Source: Bifidobacteriaceae bacterium (GTDB taxonomy: Bacteria; Actinomycetota; Actinomycetes; Actinomycetales; WQXJ01). From it: a stretch of DNA of 36,768 nt. The stretch covers positions 1 to 36,768 of the forward strand of contig JAITIG010000233.1 in NCBI GenBank assembly GCA_031279575.1, written 5' to 3'. The notes under the pieces are model-generated. The model was not told where the DNA came from. It was given only the letters and a program-made list of their open reading frames with translations, and searched no databases. Below are positions 24,479-32,809 of this stretch, in pieces. Every line of letters starts with the position of its first letter. Position 1 is the stretch's first letter. Position numbers and translations under genes: made by a program.

Positions 24479-24556
24479 GGCTGGGCGCGCGGCGAGGCGG
24501 CATCGGGCGGCGGCCGGGGGGCTAGACCGGGGGGCGGCGGCGCGCGGGCACGCGGG

Positions 24557-24562
24557 TAACCT
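24557..24562 (+). promoter_or_regulatory. -10 box of lysS (leaderless)
   Basis: TAACCT ends 8 bases before the GTG at 24570 and 2 bases before another in-frame GTG at 24564. The distance favours 24570 as first codon. Confidence 0.45.
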
Positions 24563-24569
24563 GGTGGGC

Positions 24570-26141
24570 GTGCAACAACCCGCCAACCAGTCCGCCGATG
24601 CCGCCCCCGCCCAGCCCCAGCCGCAGCAGGCGGCCGATGCCGCCCCAGCCCAGCCCCAGTATTCCGAGCAAGCCCAGGTCAGGCGGGCCAAGCGGGCCGC
24701 CATGCTGGCCCGCGGCGAGTCGCCCTACCCCGCCCGCCTCCCGCTGACCAGCACCATCGCGGAGGTTCGGGCCCAGTTTGAGGGCCTGGAGGCGGGCTCG
24801 CAAACCGAGGCCGTGGTGGGTGTGGCCGGGCGGGTTGTGTTCATCCGCAACACCGGCAAGCTCTGCTTCGCCACCCTCCAGGACGGCGAGGGCCGCCGCC
24901 TCCAAGCCATGCTGTCGCTGGCGGAGGTCGGCCCAGAGTCGCTGAACCGCTTCAAAGCCGAGGTCGACCTAGGCGACCACCTGTTCGCCCACGGCCGGGT
25001 CATCGCCTCCAAGCGCGGCGAGCTGTCCATCCTGGCCGATTCGTGGCGCATCGCGGCCAAAGCCCTGCGCCCCCTGCCGGTGCTCCACGCCGACCTGTCC
25101 GACGAGGCCCGCGTGCGCGACCGCGCGGCCGACCTGATTGTGCGGCCCCAAGCGCGCCAGATGGCCCGCGCCCGCGCCACCGTGGTCCGCTCGGTGCGGC
25201 GCACCTTGGAGGACCGCGGCTTTGTCGAGTTGGAGACGCCCATCCTCCAAACCCTGCACGGCGGCGCCGCCGCCCGCCCCTTCACCACCCATATGAACGC
25301 CTTTGACGTGGATCTTTACCTCCGCATCGCGCCCGAGCTGTTCCTCAAACGGGCGGTGGTGGGCGGCCTTGAGCGCGTCTTCGAGATTGGCCGCATCTTT
25401 CGCAACGAGGGCGTCGACTCCTCCCACGCCCCCGAGTTCACCGCCGTCGAGGCCTACCAGGCCTACGGCGACTACCTGACCATGGCGGACTTGACCGAGC
25501 GCATCGTGCAAGACGCCGCCCGCGCCCTGACCGGCTCCGAGACAGTTGAATTGCCCGATGCCGCCCAGTACAGCTTGGCCGGCCCGTGGCGGCGGATCTC
25601 GCTCTACGAGTCGCTGAGCCTGAAGCTGGGCGAGGCGATCACCCCGGACACCCCGGTGGCGCGCCTGCGGGCCTTGGCGGACGCCCACGCCGTGCGCTAC
25701 AACCCCGAGCGGGCAACCCACGGCAAACTGGTGGAGGAGCTGTTCGAGGACCTGGTCGGGGCGCGCCTCTACGAGCCGACCTTTGTGCTCGACTTCCCGG
25801 TTGAGACCTCGCCGCTGACCCGGGACCACCGCCAGCGGGCCGGGGTGGTGGAGAAGTGGGATCTTTACGTGCGCGGCTTGGAGTTGGCCACGGCCTACTC
25901 CGAGTTGGTCGACCCGGTGGTCCAGCGCCAGCGGTTCCAGGCGCAGGTGGCCCAGGCCGCCGCCGGCGACGCCGAGGCGATGGCGCTGGATGAGGACTTC
26001 CTGGCCGCCATGGAGTACGGCATGCCGCCCGCCGGCGGCATGGGTTTGGGGATCGACCGGCTGCTGATGGCGCTGACCGGCCTGGGGGTGCGCGAGACCA
26101 TTCTGTTCCCCTTGGTCAAGCCGCTGGGGCCGCAAGCGTGA
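24570..26141 (+). CDS. lysS: Lysyl-tRNA synthetase, class II
   Basis: LysS charges tRNA-Lys with lysine. The 523-residue protein has an N-terminal OB-fold (about residues 80-180, with [20 protein letters not shown]) and a class II catalytic domain. Motif 1 is around [19 protein letters not shown]. Motif 2 is [20 protein letters not shown], in the actinobacterial form SHxPEF instead of RHNPEF. Motif 3 is [18 protein letters not shown] 30-residue Gln/Ala/Pro-rich leader with a repeated ADAAPAQPQ element precedes the conserved part and is unlikely to matter for catalysis. GTG at 24570 is chosen from the -10 box position. A GC-rich spacer (24479-24556) with one CGGCATCGGGC copy separates it from the CPBP gene. 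Confidence 0.95.
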   Translation: MQQPANQSADAAPAQPQPQQAADAAPAQPQYSEQAQVRRAKRAAMLARGESPYPARLPLTSTIAEVRAQFEGLEAGSQTEAVVGVAGRVVFIRNTGKLCFATLQDGEGRRLQAMLSLAEVGPESLNRFKAEVDLGDHLFAHGRVIASKRGELSILADSWRIAAKALRPLPVLHADLSDEARVRDRAADLIVRPQARQMARARATVVRSVRRTLEDRGFVELETPILQTLHGGAAARPFTTHMNAFDVDLYLRIAPELFLKRAVVGGLERVFEIGRIFRNEGVDSSHAPEFTAVEAYQAYGDYLTMADLTERIVQDAARALTGSETVELPDAAQYSLAGPWRRISLYESLSLKLGEAITPDTPVARLRALADAHAVRYNPERATHGKLVEELFEDLVGARLYEPTFVLDFPVETSPLTRDHRQRAGVVEKWDLYVRGLELATAYSELVDPVVQRQRFQAQVAQAAAGDAEAMALDEDFLAAMEYGMPPAGGMGLGIDRLLMALTGLGVRETILFPLVKPLGPQA

Positions 26142-26172
26142 CCTTGAGGCCCAAATCCCCGGAAAATGGAGT

Positions 26173-26178
26173 TATGAT
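26173..26178 (+). promoter_or_regulatory. Candidate -10 box of lsr2
   Basis: TATGAT, an unusually A/T-rich hexamer for this DNA, lies 73 bases before the lsr2 ATG in the 26142-26250 spacer. No convincing -35 box is present at 16-18 bases. Confidence 0.35.
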
Positions 26179-26250
26179 TTCCATGTCATCCGCGCAAACG
26201 GTTCCCCGGAGGCCGGACGCCGCAATTCCCAATTGATTGGAGACCACACC

Positions 26251-26589
26251 ATGGTTCAACGCGTTCAGTATTTGACCTTTGACGATCTTGACGGCTCTGA
26301 AGGGGCCGAGGCGGTTGTTTTCGCCATCGACGGCGCCACCTATGAGATCGACCTGAATCCGGCGCACGCGGCCGAGTTGCGCCGCGGGCTGGAGCCCTGG
26401 ATCAAGGCCGGCCGCCGGCTCAAGAATGGCCGGCAGCCCGGCAGGTCGGAGCGGTCCCTCAGGCTGCCCAAGGATTCTCCCAGCGACACGGCCAAGGTTC
26501 GGGCCTGGGCCAGAGAGCAAGGGCTGGAGGTCTCAGACCGGGGCCGCATCCCCTTCGAGGTCCGCGCGGCCTACGGCGCGGACCACTGA
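26251..26589 (+). CDS. lsr2: Lsr2 nucleoid-associated protein (H-NS-like silencer)
   Basis: Lsr2 binds AT-rich DNA, bridges it and silences horizontally acquired genes in actinobacteria. The 112-residue protein has the N-terminal dimerisation domain beginning VQRVQYLTFDDLDGSEGAE with TYEIDLNPAHAAELR, a basic linker (about 51-70) and the C-terminal DNA-binding domain. That domain has VRAWAREQGLEVSDRGRIP, in which RGR (97-99) is the AT-hook-like minor-groove contact. Length is typical. The ATG at 26251 is chosen over one 18 bases upstream because the family begins MVQRV and TTGGAGA precedes it. In many relatives clpC follows lsr2; here it is gpmA, 22 bases downstream. Confidence 0.96.
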   Translation: MVQRVQYLTFDDLDGSEGAEAVVFAIDGATYEIDLNPAHAAELRRGLEPWIKAGRRLKNGRQPGRSERSLRLPKDSPSDTAKVRAWAREQGLEVSDRGRIPFEVRAAYGADH

Positions 26590-26611
26590 CAACCGCAATT
26601 GAGGGGGGACA

Positions 26612-27352
26612 TTGAGCTACACACTGGTGTTGCTCCGCCACGGCGAGAGCGAATGGAACGCCAAGAACCTGTTCACCGGCTGGGTGGACGTGCCGCTGTC
26701 GGAGAAGGGCCGGGTTGAGGCGGTCCGGGGCGGCGAACTGCTGACAGCGGCCGGCGTGGCGCCGGATGTGCTGCACACTTCGCTGTTGCGCCGGGCTATC
26801 ACCACGGCGAACCTGGCTTTGGACGCGGCCGACCGGCATTGGATTGAGGTCAAGCGCTCCTGGCGCCTCAACGAGCGCCACTACGGCGCCCTGCAAGGCA
26901 AGAACAAAACCCAGATCCGCGACGAGTACGGCGAGGACCAGTTCATGGTTTGGCGGCGCTCCTATGACACGCCGCCGCCTGTGATCGAGCTGGGGTCGCA
27001 GTACTCCCAGGATGGCGACCCGCGCTACGCCGGGGCCCCGCTGGTGCGCGCGGAGGCGCTCAAAAATGTCCTCGAGCGGGCGCTGCCCTACTGGCTCGAG
27101 GCCATCGTGCCGGACTTGGCGGCTGGGAAAACGGTGCTGGTGGCGGCCCATGGGAACTCGCTGCGGGCTCTGGTCAAACACCTGGACGGGATTTCCGACG
27201 AGGCCATCGCCGGCCTGAATATCCCGACCGGGATTCCTTTGGTCTACGAGCTTGACGAGGACTTGAGGCCGTTGAATCCGGGCGGGGCCTACTTGGACCC
27301 GGAGGCCGCCAAAGCGGCGATTCAAGCGGTCGCCAACCAGGGCAAAGCCTAA
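26612..27352 (+). CDS. gpmA: 2,3-bisphosphoglycerate-dependent phosphoglycerate mutase
   Basis: GpmA interconverts 3- and 2-phosphoglycerate in glycolysis and gluconeogenesis. The 246-residue histidine-phosphatase-fold enzyme has [20 protein letters not shown] with the phosphohistidine His10. [17 protein letters not shown] carries the acid/base Glu, and [10 protein letters not shown] and [19 protein letters not shown] carry the second His (about residue 180). [16 protein letters not shown] closes the fold. Start is TTG at 26612 with a strong GAGGGGGG site just before it. It may be cotranscribed with lsr2 or have its own promoter in the short gap. A perfect 8-bp hairpin follows 16 bases after the stop. 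Confidence 0.96.
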   Translation: MSYTLVLLRHGESEWNAKNLFTGWVDVPLSEKGRVEAVRGGELLTAAGVAPDVLHTSLLRRAITTANLALDAADRHWIEVKRSWRLNERHYGALQGKNKTQIRDEYGEDQFMVWRRSYDTPPPVIELGSQYSQDGDPRYAGAPLVRAEALKNVLERALPYWLEAIVPDLAAGKTVLVAAHGNSLRALVKHLDGISDEAIAGLNIPTGIPLVYELDEDLRPLNPGGAYLDPEAAKAAIQAVANQGKA

Positions 27353-27368
27353 CCCTTTAGCGCCCCCG

Positions 27369-27388
27369 GCGAGGGCTTTGGCCCTCGC
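27369..27388 (+). terminator. Hairpin after gpmA
   Basis: GCGAGGGC (27369-27376) and GCCCTCGC (27381-27388) form a perfect 8-bp stem with loop TTTG. No U tract follows, as is usual in very GC-rich actinomycetes, so termination is likely but not certain. Confidence 0.55.
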
Positions 27389-27412
27389 GCCAGCCTGCCC
27401 AGGAAGGCGGCA

Positions 27413-27421
27413 TGCTAAACT
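27413..27421 (+). promoter_or_regulatory. Extended -10 promoter of carD
   Basis: TGC-TAAACT, an extended -10 element, lies 33 bases before the carD ATG. A GAGAGGGG ribosome binding site (27432-27439) is between. No good -35 box is visible, which is common for extended -10 promoters. Confidence 0.5.
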
Positions 27422-27454
27422 TGGCTGGCCGCGAGAGGGGAAAAGACACTAATT

Positions 27455-27988
27455 ATGGCATTTGCAGTTGGCGAGACCGTGGTTTATCCGCACCATGGCG
27501 CCGCGCTCATCGAGGAGATCAGCACCCGCACCGTCAGGGGCGAGGAGAAGCTGTACCTCAGGTTGAGGGTGACCCAGGGCGACCTGACGATCGAGGTCCC
27601 CGCCGCCAATGTCGAACTGGTCGGCGTGCGCGATGTGGTTGGACCCGAGGGCCTGGAGCGGGTCTTCGAGGTGCTGCGGGCCGATGTCAAAGAGGAGCCC
27701 ACCAACTGGTCGCGGCGCTACAAGGCGAACGTTGAGAAGATCGCCTCTGGTGATGTCATCAAGGTCTCTGAGGTGGTGCGGGATTTGTCCCGCCGCGACT
27801 TGGACCGGGGCCTGAGCGCGGGCGAGAAGCGGATGCTGGCCCGCGCCCGGCAGATCCTCGTCTCCGAGTTGGCGCTGGCGGAGGAGATCGACGAGGCCCA
27901 AGCCGAGATCCGCCTGGACTCCATTTTGACCCTGCCCGAGCCGGCCGCCGCCGCAGCGGACGGAGCCGAAGACGCCCCCGCCGCCTGA
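27455..27988 (+). CDS. carD: CarD family RNA polymerase-binding transcription regulator
   Basis: CarD binds the RNA polymerase beta subunit and stabilises open promoter complexes, notably at rRNA promoters. The 177-residue protein has the N-terminal Tudor-like RNAP-interaction domain ([20 protein letters not shown]). The C-terminal helical DNA-binding domain has the conserved [20 protein letters not shown] and [20 protein letters not shown] blocks, with Trp in the first contacting the upstream edge of the -10 element. The last 17 or so residues are an Ala/Glu/Asp tail. The ATG has a GAGAGGGG site. ispF follows, but in a reading frame shifted by one base and without a usable start codon, so the end of carD and the beginning of ispF need checking. 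Confidence 0.96.
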   Translation: MAFAVGETVVYPHHGAALIEEISTRTVRGEEKLYLRLRVTQGDLTIEVPAANVELVGVRDVVGPEGLERVFEVLRADVKEEPTNWSRRYKANVEKIASGDVIKVSEVVRDLSRRDLDRGLSAGEKRMLARARQILVSELALAEEIDEAQAEIRLDSILTLPEPAAAAADGAEDAPAA

Positions 27989-28019
27989 CCCCCAGCCGTC
28001 CTGGGCCCCGGACTGGCGG

Positions 28020-28487
28020 ATCGGCCAGGGCTTCGACGCCCACCGCTGGTCTGACGACAGCTCCCGCCCAGCCCGCCTGGCCCTGCTCGAATGGCCGGGC
28101 GAGCGGGCCCTGGAAGGGCATTCGGACGGCGATGTGGCGGCCCACGCGCTGGTGGACGCGCTGGCCTCGGCCGCCGGGCTGGGGGACATCGGCGCCTTGT
28201 TTGGCGCCGGGCGCCCCGAGTTCGCCGGCGCCCCCTCGGCGGTGTTCTTGGACTTGGCGGCCCGCCAGGTGCGCGCCGCCGGGTTCGAGATCGTGCACGC
28301 CGCGGTCCAGGTGATCGGCAACCGGCCCCGCCTGGCGAGCCGGCGGCGGGAGGCGGAAGACGGCATCGGGCAAGTCTTGGGCGCGGCGGTCTCGGTTGGC
28401 GCCACCACCACCGACGGTTTGGGTTTCACCGGCCGGGGCGAGGGCCTGGCCGCCATCGCGACTTGCCTGCTGCGACCGGCGGCGTAA
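28020..28487 (+). CDS. ispF: 2-C-methyl-D-erythritol 2,4-cyclodiphosphate synthase, start unresolved
   Basis: IspF forms the cyclodiphosphate in the MEP isoprenoid pathway. The frame is clear from GQGFDAHRW (metal-binding Asp and His), through [18 protein letters not shown] (second zinc His) and GDIGALF, to [17 protein letters not shown]. The end at 28487 gives about 155 residues from ATC at 28020, normal for the family. However, between the in-frame TGA at 27927-27929 and the conserved GQGFDAH there is no ATG, GTG, TTG or CTG. Relatives start MRIG or similar, and here TGG occupies the Met position. Codons back to about 27960 look coding-like and read as a Pro-rich linker. Options are a non-standard start (ATC or ACG), a +1 frameshift from carD at GCC-TGA-C, or a base error. 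ATC is used here only as a boundary. ispD is not adjacent. Confidence 0.8.
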   Translation: MGQGFDAHRWSDDSSRPARLALLEWPGERALEGHSDGDVAAHALVDALASAAGLGDIGALFGAGRPEFAGAPSAVFLDLAARQVRAAGFEIVHAAVQVIGNRPRLASRRREAEDGIGQVLGAAVSVGATTTDGLGFTGRGEGLAAIATCLLRPAA

Positions 28488-28490
28488 GGT
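28485..28490 (+). promoter_or_regulatory. -10 box of cysS (leaderless), overlapping the ispF stop
   Basis: TAAGGT contains the ispF stop codon TAA and ends exactly 7 bases before the GTG of cysS at 28497. Confidence 0.5.
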
Positions 28491-28496
28491 AGCCCC

Positions 28497-29918
28497 GTGA
28501 GCCTTTCCCTGCATGACTCCGCCACTGCCTCCGTCCGCCCGTTTGCGCCGCTGCGGGCGGGCAAGGTGGGTATCTACCAGTGCGGCGCGACTGTGCAAGA
28601 CGCCCCGCACATTGGGCATTTGCGCCCGGCGGTGGTCTTCGACGTGCTGCGGCGGTGGCTCGAGTGGGGGGGCAGCCAGGTTACATTCATCCGCAATGTG
28701 ACCGATGTCGACGACAAAATCTTGCGCAAGGCGGCCGCCAACGGCTGGCCCTGGTGGGCTTGGGCGCAGCGCTGGGAGCGGGCTTTCACCGCCGCCTACG
28801 ACGCCCTGGGGGTGCTCCCCCCCACCTACGAGCCGCGGGCGACCGGCGTGGTGCCGGACATGGTGGAGTTTGTCGAGCGGCTCGTCGAACGCCGCCACGC
28901 CTATGCCGGCCAGCCTGGCAACGTCTACTTCGATGTGGGCTCCTACCCCGAGTACGGGTCTTTGACGAACCAGCGCCCGCAGGACATGAAGGTGGCGGCG
29001 GACGGCGAGCCGGAGGAGCCGGACAAACGCGACCCGCATGACTTCGCCTTGTGGAAGGCCGCCAAACCCGGCGAGCCGCTTGACGCGGCGTGGGCCACGC
29101 CGTGGGGCAGGGGCCGGCCCGGCTGGCACCTGGAGTGCTCCACCATGGCCCTGCGCTACCTGGGCGAGACCTTCGACATCCACGGCGGCGGCCTGGATTT
29201 GCGTTTCCCGCACCATGAGAACGAGCAGGCCCAGTCCCGCTCGGCCGGGTACGGCTTCGCCCGCTATTGGGTCCACAACGCCTTTGTCACCCAGGCGGGC
29301 GTCAAAATGTCGAAGAGCTTGGGCAACACGCTCCAGGCGGCGGTGCTGCTGCGCCAGGCCGAGCCGGTGGTGCTGCGCTACGTGCTGACCGCCGCCCACT
29401 ACCGTTCGACCCTTGAGTTCGCCCCGACCACCTTGGCGGAGGCGGGGGCGGCCTGGGAGCGGATCGCCGGTTTTGCCCGCCGCGCCGCCGAGCGCCTTGG
29501 CCCCGGCGCCGAGCCCGCCCCGGGGGCGGCGGCTTTGCCGGGCGCGTTTGCGGCCGCCATGGACGACGATTTGGGCACGTCCGCCGCCTTGGCCCAGGTG
29601 CACGATGCCGTCCGCCGCGGCAACGAGGCCCTGGCCGAGTACCAAGATGAGGACACCCAGGCGGCCTTGGCCGAGGTCAGGGGCATGCTGGCGGTGCTTG
29701 GCCTTGACCCCTTGGGCGCCCCCTGGGCGTCCGCCGCGACGGGCGGCGACAAGGCGGCCGGGGCTTTGGGCGCGTTGGTGGAGGCCCAGTTGGCGGCCCG
29801 CTCCGCCGCCCGCGCCGCCCGGGATTTCGCCACCGCCGACGCCATCCGCGACCAACTGGCCAGGGCCGGGGTCCAAGTCGAAGACTCCCCCGCCGGCCCC
29901 CGCTGGGACCTGGCCTAA
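28497..29918 (+). CDS. cysS: Cysteinyl-tRNA synthetase
   Basis: CysS charges tRNA-Cys. The 473-residue class I synthetase has the zinc Cys and HIGH motif in [20 protein letters not shown], then [13 protein letters not shown]. It has [20 protein letters not shown] for further zinc ligands, HHENEQAQS, and the KMSKS signature at about residues 270-274 followed by LGN. A C-terminal helical tRNA-binding region ends with [20 protein letters not shown]. Presence of NVTDVDDKI and the full C-terminus distinguish it from the related mycothiol ligase MshC. GTG start is leaderless by the TAAGGT box. The ispF-cysS-rlmB order is common in actinobacteria. Confidence 0.97.
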   Translation: MSLSLHDSATASVRPFAPLRAGKVGIYQCGATVQDAPHIGHLRPAVVFDVLRRWLEWGGSQVTFIRNVTDVDDKILRKAAANGWPWWAWAQRWERAFTAAYDALGVLPPTYEPRATGVVPDMVEFVERLVERRHAYAGQPGNVYFDVGSYPEYGSLTNQRPQDMKVAADGEPEEPDKRDPHDFALWKAAKPGEPLDAAWATPWGRGRPGWHLECSTMALRYLGETFDIHGGGLDLRFPHHENEQAQSRSAGYGFARYWVHNAFVTQAGVKMSKSLGNTLQAAVLLRQAEPVVLRYVLTAAHYRSTLEFAPTTLAEAGAAWERIAGFARRAAERLGPGAEPAPGAAALPGAFAAAMDDDLGTSAALAQVHDAVRRGNEALAEYQDEDTQAALAEVRGMLAVLGLDPLGAPWASAATGGDKAAGALGALVEAQLAARSAARAARDFATADAIRDQLARAGVQVEDSPAGPRWDLA

Positions 29919-29937
29919 CCCCCCACCTGGGGGCCGG

Positions 29938-29943
29938 TAGGCT
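29938..29943 (+). promoter_or_regulatory. Candidate -10 box of rlmB (leaderless)
   Basis: TAGGCT ends 9 bases before the ATG at 29952. No Shine-Dalgarno sequence is seen. Confidence 0.35.
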
Positions 29944-29951
29944 TGGTCGCC

Positions 29952-30932
29952 ATGCCGGGAAACTCCAGTAGGCGCGGCGCGGTGCGCCGGCCAGGGTCGA
30001 AGAAGGGCCCCACCAAGGGCTCGGGCGGGAAAAACCGCCGGTCGCTTGAGGGCCGGGGCCCCACGCCGAAGGCCGAGAACCGGCCCTACCACCCCGCCGC
30101 CAAGCGCAAAGCCGCCCAAGACCAAGCCAAACGGTCAGCCGAGAAACGGGCGGCGGCGGGCAAGAAGGCCGCCGCCGACTACGTCATCGGCCGTAATTCT
30201 GTGCTTGAGGCGCTGCGCGCCAAGGTGCCCGCCACCCGGTTGGACGTGGCGGACGGCATCGAGCGGGACGAGCGGGTGCGCGAGGCGCTCAAACTGGCCG
30301 CCGAGCAGGGCGTGCCGGTGGCGGGGCTGTCCAAGCGGGAGCTGGACCAGCGCACCGCCGGCACCGCCCACCAGGGCATCGCCCTGAGGGTCGCGCCCTA
30401 CGAGTACGCCAGCCCGCTGGAGTTGTTCCGCCTGGCCGGCGAGTCGCCCACGCCGCCCTTGATTGTGGCGTTGGACCAGGTCACCGACCCGCACAACCTG
30501 GGCGCGGTGCTGCGCTCGGCGGCGGCCTTCGGCGCCCACGGGGTGGTGATCCCGGAGCGGCGCTCCGCCCAGATGGGGGCGACGGCCTGGAAGGTGTCGG
30601 CTGGGGCGGCCGCGCGGGTGCCGGTGGCCCGCGCCACCAACCTGGTCGCCGCCCTGCAAACCTTCAAGCAGGCCGGCGCGTTCGTGGTCGGCCTGGACGC
30701 GGCAGGCGAGCACGATGCCGCCAGGCTCGATTTGGCGACCGGCCCGCTGGTGGTGGTGATCGGCTCCGAGGGCCAAGGGCTCAAGCGCCTGACCCGCGAG
30801 GCCTGCGACCAGTTGGCCGCCATCCCGATCGACAGCGGCACCGAATCGCTCAACGCGGCGGTGGCGGGCGGCATCGTGCTCTACGAGATCGCCAAGCAAC
30901 GCCGCCAAGCCGGCCCGCCCTCCCGCCTGTAA
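29952..30932 (+). CDS. rlmB: 23S rRNA (guanosine-2'-O)-methyltransferase, TrmH/SpoU family
   Basis: RlmB methylates the 2'-O of a guanosine in the 23S rRNA P-loop region using SAM. The 326-residue protein has a Lys/Arg/Gly-rich N-terminal extension (about residues 1-75) typical of actinobacterial members. An L30e-like substrate-binding domain opens with DYVIGRNSVLEALRA. The SPOUT knotted domain has motif 1 ALDQVTDPHNLGAVLRSAAA, motif 2 VVVIGSEGQGLKRLTRE and motif 3 IPIDSGTESLNAAVAGGIVL. All catalytic and SAM-pocket residues are present. The last 22 codons and stop are repeated perfectly at 32851-32916 on the far side of the next gene. Substrate G2251 (E. coli numbering) is assumed from family, and a tRNA-modifying TrmH role is less likely. 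Confidence 0.93.
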   Translation: MPGNSSRRGAVRRPGSKKGPTKGSGGKNRRSLEGRGPTPKAENRPYHPAAKRKAAQDQAKRSAEKRAAAGKKAAADYVIGRNSVLEALRAKVPATRLDVADGIERDERVREALKLAAEQGVPVAGLSKRELDQRTAGTAHQGIALRVAPYEYASPLELFRLAGESPTPPLIVALDQVTDPHNLGAVLRSAAAFGAHGVVIPERRSAQMGATAWKVSAGAAARVPVARATNLVAALQTFKQAGAFVVGLDAAGEHDAARLDLATGPLVVVIGSEGQGLKRLTREACDQLAAIPIDSGTESLNAAVAGGIVLYEIAKQRRQAGPPSRL

Positions 30933-30938
30933 ACCCCC
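30867..30938 (+). repeat. 72-bp direct repeat, left copy (3' end of rlmB)
   Basis: This segment is identical, base for base, to 32851-32922. It starts within the last codons of rlmB (GGCGGCATCGTGCTCTACG...) and runs 6 bases past the stop codon. Upstream, similarity continues with a few mismatches for about 11 bases; downstream the two diverge at once. The copies are 1984 bp apart and enclose the DUF4143 gene. Confidence 0.98.
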
Positions 30939-30968
30939 CGAGCCGCCCAAACCCCCACCCAAGCCGGC

Positions 30969-30990
30969 CCGCGGGCCCGCCCGCCCGCGG
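30969..30990. terminator. Hairpin between rlmB and the DUF4143 gene
   Basis: CCGCGGGC (30969-30976) and GCCCGCGG (30983-30990) form a perfect 8-bp stem with a 6-base loop. It lies between convergent genes, 2 bases from the minus-strand stop codon, so it probably serves both strands. Confidence 0.55.
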
Positions 30991-30991
30991 A

Positions 30992-32626
30992 TCAGGTTTG
31001 GGCTGGAGGGTGGGGCGAGCCGTCGAGAGCTGTGCCGTCGGCTGTTCGCCAGCTGTTGGGACCTGAGATCTGACCTCCGAAAAGCATCTCCGCCGGGGTG
31101 CTGGAGGACCCGAAGACCCAGTTGCGGGTGAAGGTGAAGGTGTCGGAGCCGGGGTTTCGGCGGATCACGCCGTTGCGCTCCAGGGCGGCGCGGTCCTTGC
31201 GGATGCGCTCGGCGCGGACTGGGTCCCCAGCCATGCTTGGGGTTAACCGGGCCATGCCGGTTGAGCCGGCCAACACCTGAAACGCCCGCCCGGCTGTCAA
31301 CCGGCCCAGGGCGTGGGCGCCGGCCTGGTCGAGATGGAGGATCTCGGCGCCCGCCTGGCTTCGGTCCCAAGCCCATATGGCGGAGATCGGCGCGGCGAAG
31401 ACGCGGTCCTCCAGGCTGCGGGCCGCCAATCCGGCGTGAAGCACAAACCCAGCCTGGAAGCGGTCGCCCAATTGGTCGCGCAGCCACACCAAGTGCCTGT
31501 GGGCTGGAGGGCCAGAGGAGAGAGAGGTCTTGACCTCGATGCCGACCACCTTCCCGTCCGGGTACTCAAGCACCAGGTCGACCTCGCGATCGCCGTTCTG
31601 GTCGCGCAGATAGCACAGTGTGGGCGCGTCCGCCACCAGCGCCAACTCGGCTCTAAGCTGCGCCACCACAAAGGTCTCAAGCGCCCGGCCGAGCATGCGC
31701 GAGTCACGGATCAGGTCCGCCCCGGCCAGGCCCGCCAACGACAGCATCAACCCGGAGTCGGCGATCACGCGCTTGGGGGTCTTGGCCAGGCGTTTGAGCC
31801 GGTTGGAGAAGAATGGGGGCAGGCTCTGCGCGATGAACAACCGGTTCAACAGGGCCGCATACCTTCTTGCCGTCTCGCGGTTGATGCCGGCCGCCCGGGT
31901 CAGGGTGTCGGCCCCGACGCTAGCGGCCGAACTCAAAGCCAGCGCGCGCAAATAGGCCTTGAACCGGTGGGGGTCCACGGTGCCGTCCGAACCGCGCGCG
32001 TCCAGCCGGACTAGTTGATTGGCGTAGCTGGCGAGCCATTGGCGGCGCTGGTCGGCTGATGCGGCGGTCACAACCTGCGGGAACCCGCCCAGTTCCACCA
32101 GACTGATGTAATCTGCCAGGTTTAGCCGGTAACCCGGCTGGGCTGGCGGGGCGTCCAGCCAATCTGCGGCCGGGCGCAGCGCTCGGACGACGAATGGGTC
32201 CGAGTCTGCCCAGCCGGCAACCTCCCGGGCCGCCATCGGCCCGAGCTCAACGTCGATCACTCTGCCGGTGGCCTGCCAGCTTTCTTGGAAGTCCTCATCG
32301 CTGACCGAGCCGGTCAAGACAAACCGGCCCTCGCCGCCTGCCGCGTCGACCGCCCTTTTTACCGCGCCGAGAACCTGCGGAGCCTGGGTCCACTCGTCGA
32401 TCAAGGCCGGCTCGCCCAGCGCGCTAAGCGCGACGCCCGGCTCGGCTGCGAAGAGTTCAGCCACGGCGGGGTCGCTCAAGTCGACCGCGTTCGCAGGGAC
32501 CAGCGACCGTGCCGTGCGAGACTTGCCGCAGGCCCGAGGCCCCACGATGCGAAGCGCGGGGAAGAGCTCAAACAGGGTTTTCAGACGGCGGTCTATGGAA
32601 CGCGGAATGTACGGTTTGACTGGCAC
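30992..32626 (-). CDS. DUF4143-type AAA ATPase with C-terminal DUF4357 domain
   Basis: This 544-residue protein belongs to the large, poorly understood AAA_14/DUF4143 family. The N-terminal ATPase has a Walker A GPRACGKS (about residues 29-36), a Walker B-like ALIDEWTQAP and a sensor region FVLTGSVSDEDF. The middle holds a winged-helix-like GINRETARRYAALLNRLF. The DUF4143 region ends in a PD-(D/E)XK-like core, REVDLVLEY with GIEVKTS, which in nucleases forms the active site. The last 110 or so residues (FQVLAGSTGMARL, WVFGSSSTPAEMLFGGQ, GPNSWRTADGTALDG) look like DUF4357, usually found with GIY-YIG or other nucleases. Typical DUF4143 ATPases lack this tail. The GTG start at 32626 is leaderless by a TATGCT box. 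It is flanked by a duplicated rlmB end, so it is probably acquired. A defence or toxin-related role is possible but unproven. Confidence 0.85.
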   Translation of the reverse strand: MPVKPYIPRSIDRRLKTLFELFPALRIVGPRACGKSRTARSLVPANAVDLSDPAVAELFAAEPGVALSALGEPALIDEWTQAPQVLGAVKRAVDAAGGEGRFVLTGSVSDEDFQESWQATGRVIDVELGPMAAREVAGWADSDPFVVRALRPAADWLDAPPAQPGYRLNLADYISLVELGGFPQVVTAASADQRRQWLASYANQLVRLDARGSDGTVDPHRFKAYLRALALSSAASVGADTLTRAAGINRETARRYAALLNRLFIAQSLPPFFSNRLKRLAKTPKRVIADSGLMLSLAGLAGADLIRDSRMLGRALETFVVAQLRAELALVADAPTLCYLRDQNGDREVDLVLEYPDGKVVGIEVKTSLSSGPPAHRHLVWLRDQLGDRFQAGFVLHAGLAARSLEDRVFAAPISAIWAWDRSQAGAEILHLDQAGAHALGRLTAGRAFQVLAGSTGMARLTPSMAGDPVRAERIRKDRAALERNGVIRRNPGSDTFTFTRNWVFGSSSTPAEMLFGGQISGPNSWRTADGTALDGSPHPPAQT

Positions 32627-32632
32627 GGCACC

Positions 32633-32638
32633 AGCATA
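32633..32638 (-). promoter_or_regulatory. -10 box of the DUF4143 gene (leaderless)
   Basis: On the minus strand TATGCT ends 7 bases before the GTG at 32626. The surrounding 32633-32670 stretch is A/T-richer than its neighbours. The 23-bp repeat array begins about 38 bases further upstream. Confidence 0.5.
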
Positions 32639-32675
32639 GCGGCTACCAGCTAATTTATCCGATTATCGCCGCTCT

Positions 32676-32809
32676 ACCCAGCAGATCGCAGGGCTTCCAC
32701 CCAGCAGATCGCAGGGCTTCCGCCCAGCAGATCGCAGGGCTTCCGCCCAGCAGATCGCAGGGCTTCCACCCAGCAGATCGCAGGGCTTCCACCCAGCGGA
32801 TCGCAGGCG
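32676..32809. repeat. 23-bp tandem repeats (5 full copies plus a partial), iteron-like
   Basis: The unit (A/G)CCCAGCAGATCGCAGGGCTTCC is repeated head to tail at 32676, 32699, 32722, 32745 and 32768, with a degenerate partial copy from 32791. Copies differ only at the first base. There are no spacers, so it is not CRISPR. It lies directly upstream of the DUF4143 promoter and could bind a regulator. Iterons of plasmid origins have similar length, but no replication gene is present. Confidence 0.95.

Noticed and set aside
20030..24703. Long minus-strand open frames (about 20030-22021 and 22406-24703)
   Set aside because: They are antisense to folB-folK, DUF3180, DUF2520, panC and the CPBP gene, cross gene boundaries and have no domain-like composition.
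28134..28487. GTG at 28134 as the start of ispF
   Set aside because: It would remove the conserved GFDAH and GHSD metal-binding residues, so it cannot yield a functional enzyme.
27759..30125. A 788-codon minus-strand open frame opposite carD, ispF and cysS
   Set aside because: The plus-strand genes have clear catalytic motifs; the antisense frame is compositionally a shadow.
32676..32809. CRISPR array
   Set aside because: The 23-bp units are directly adjacent with no unique spacers and no cas genes are nearby; it is a simple tandem repeat.
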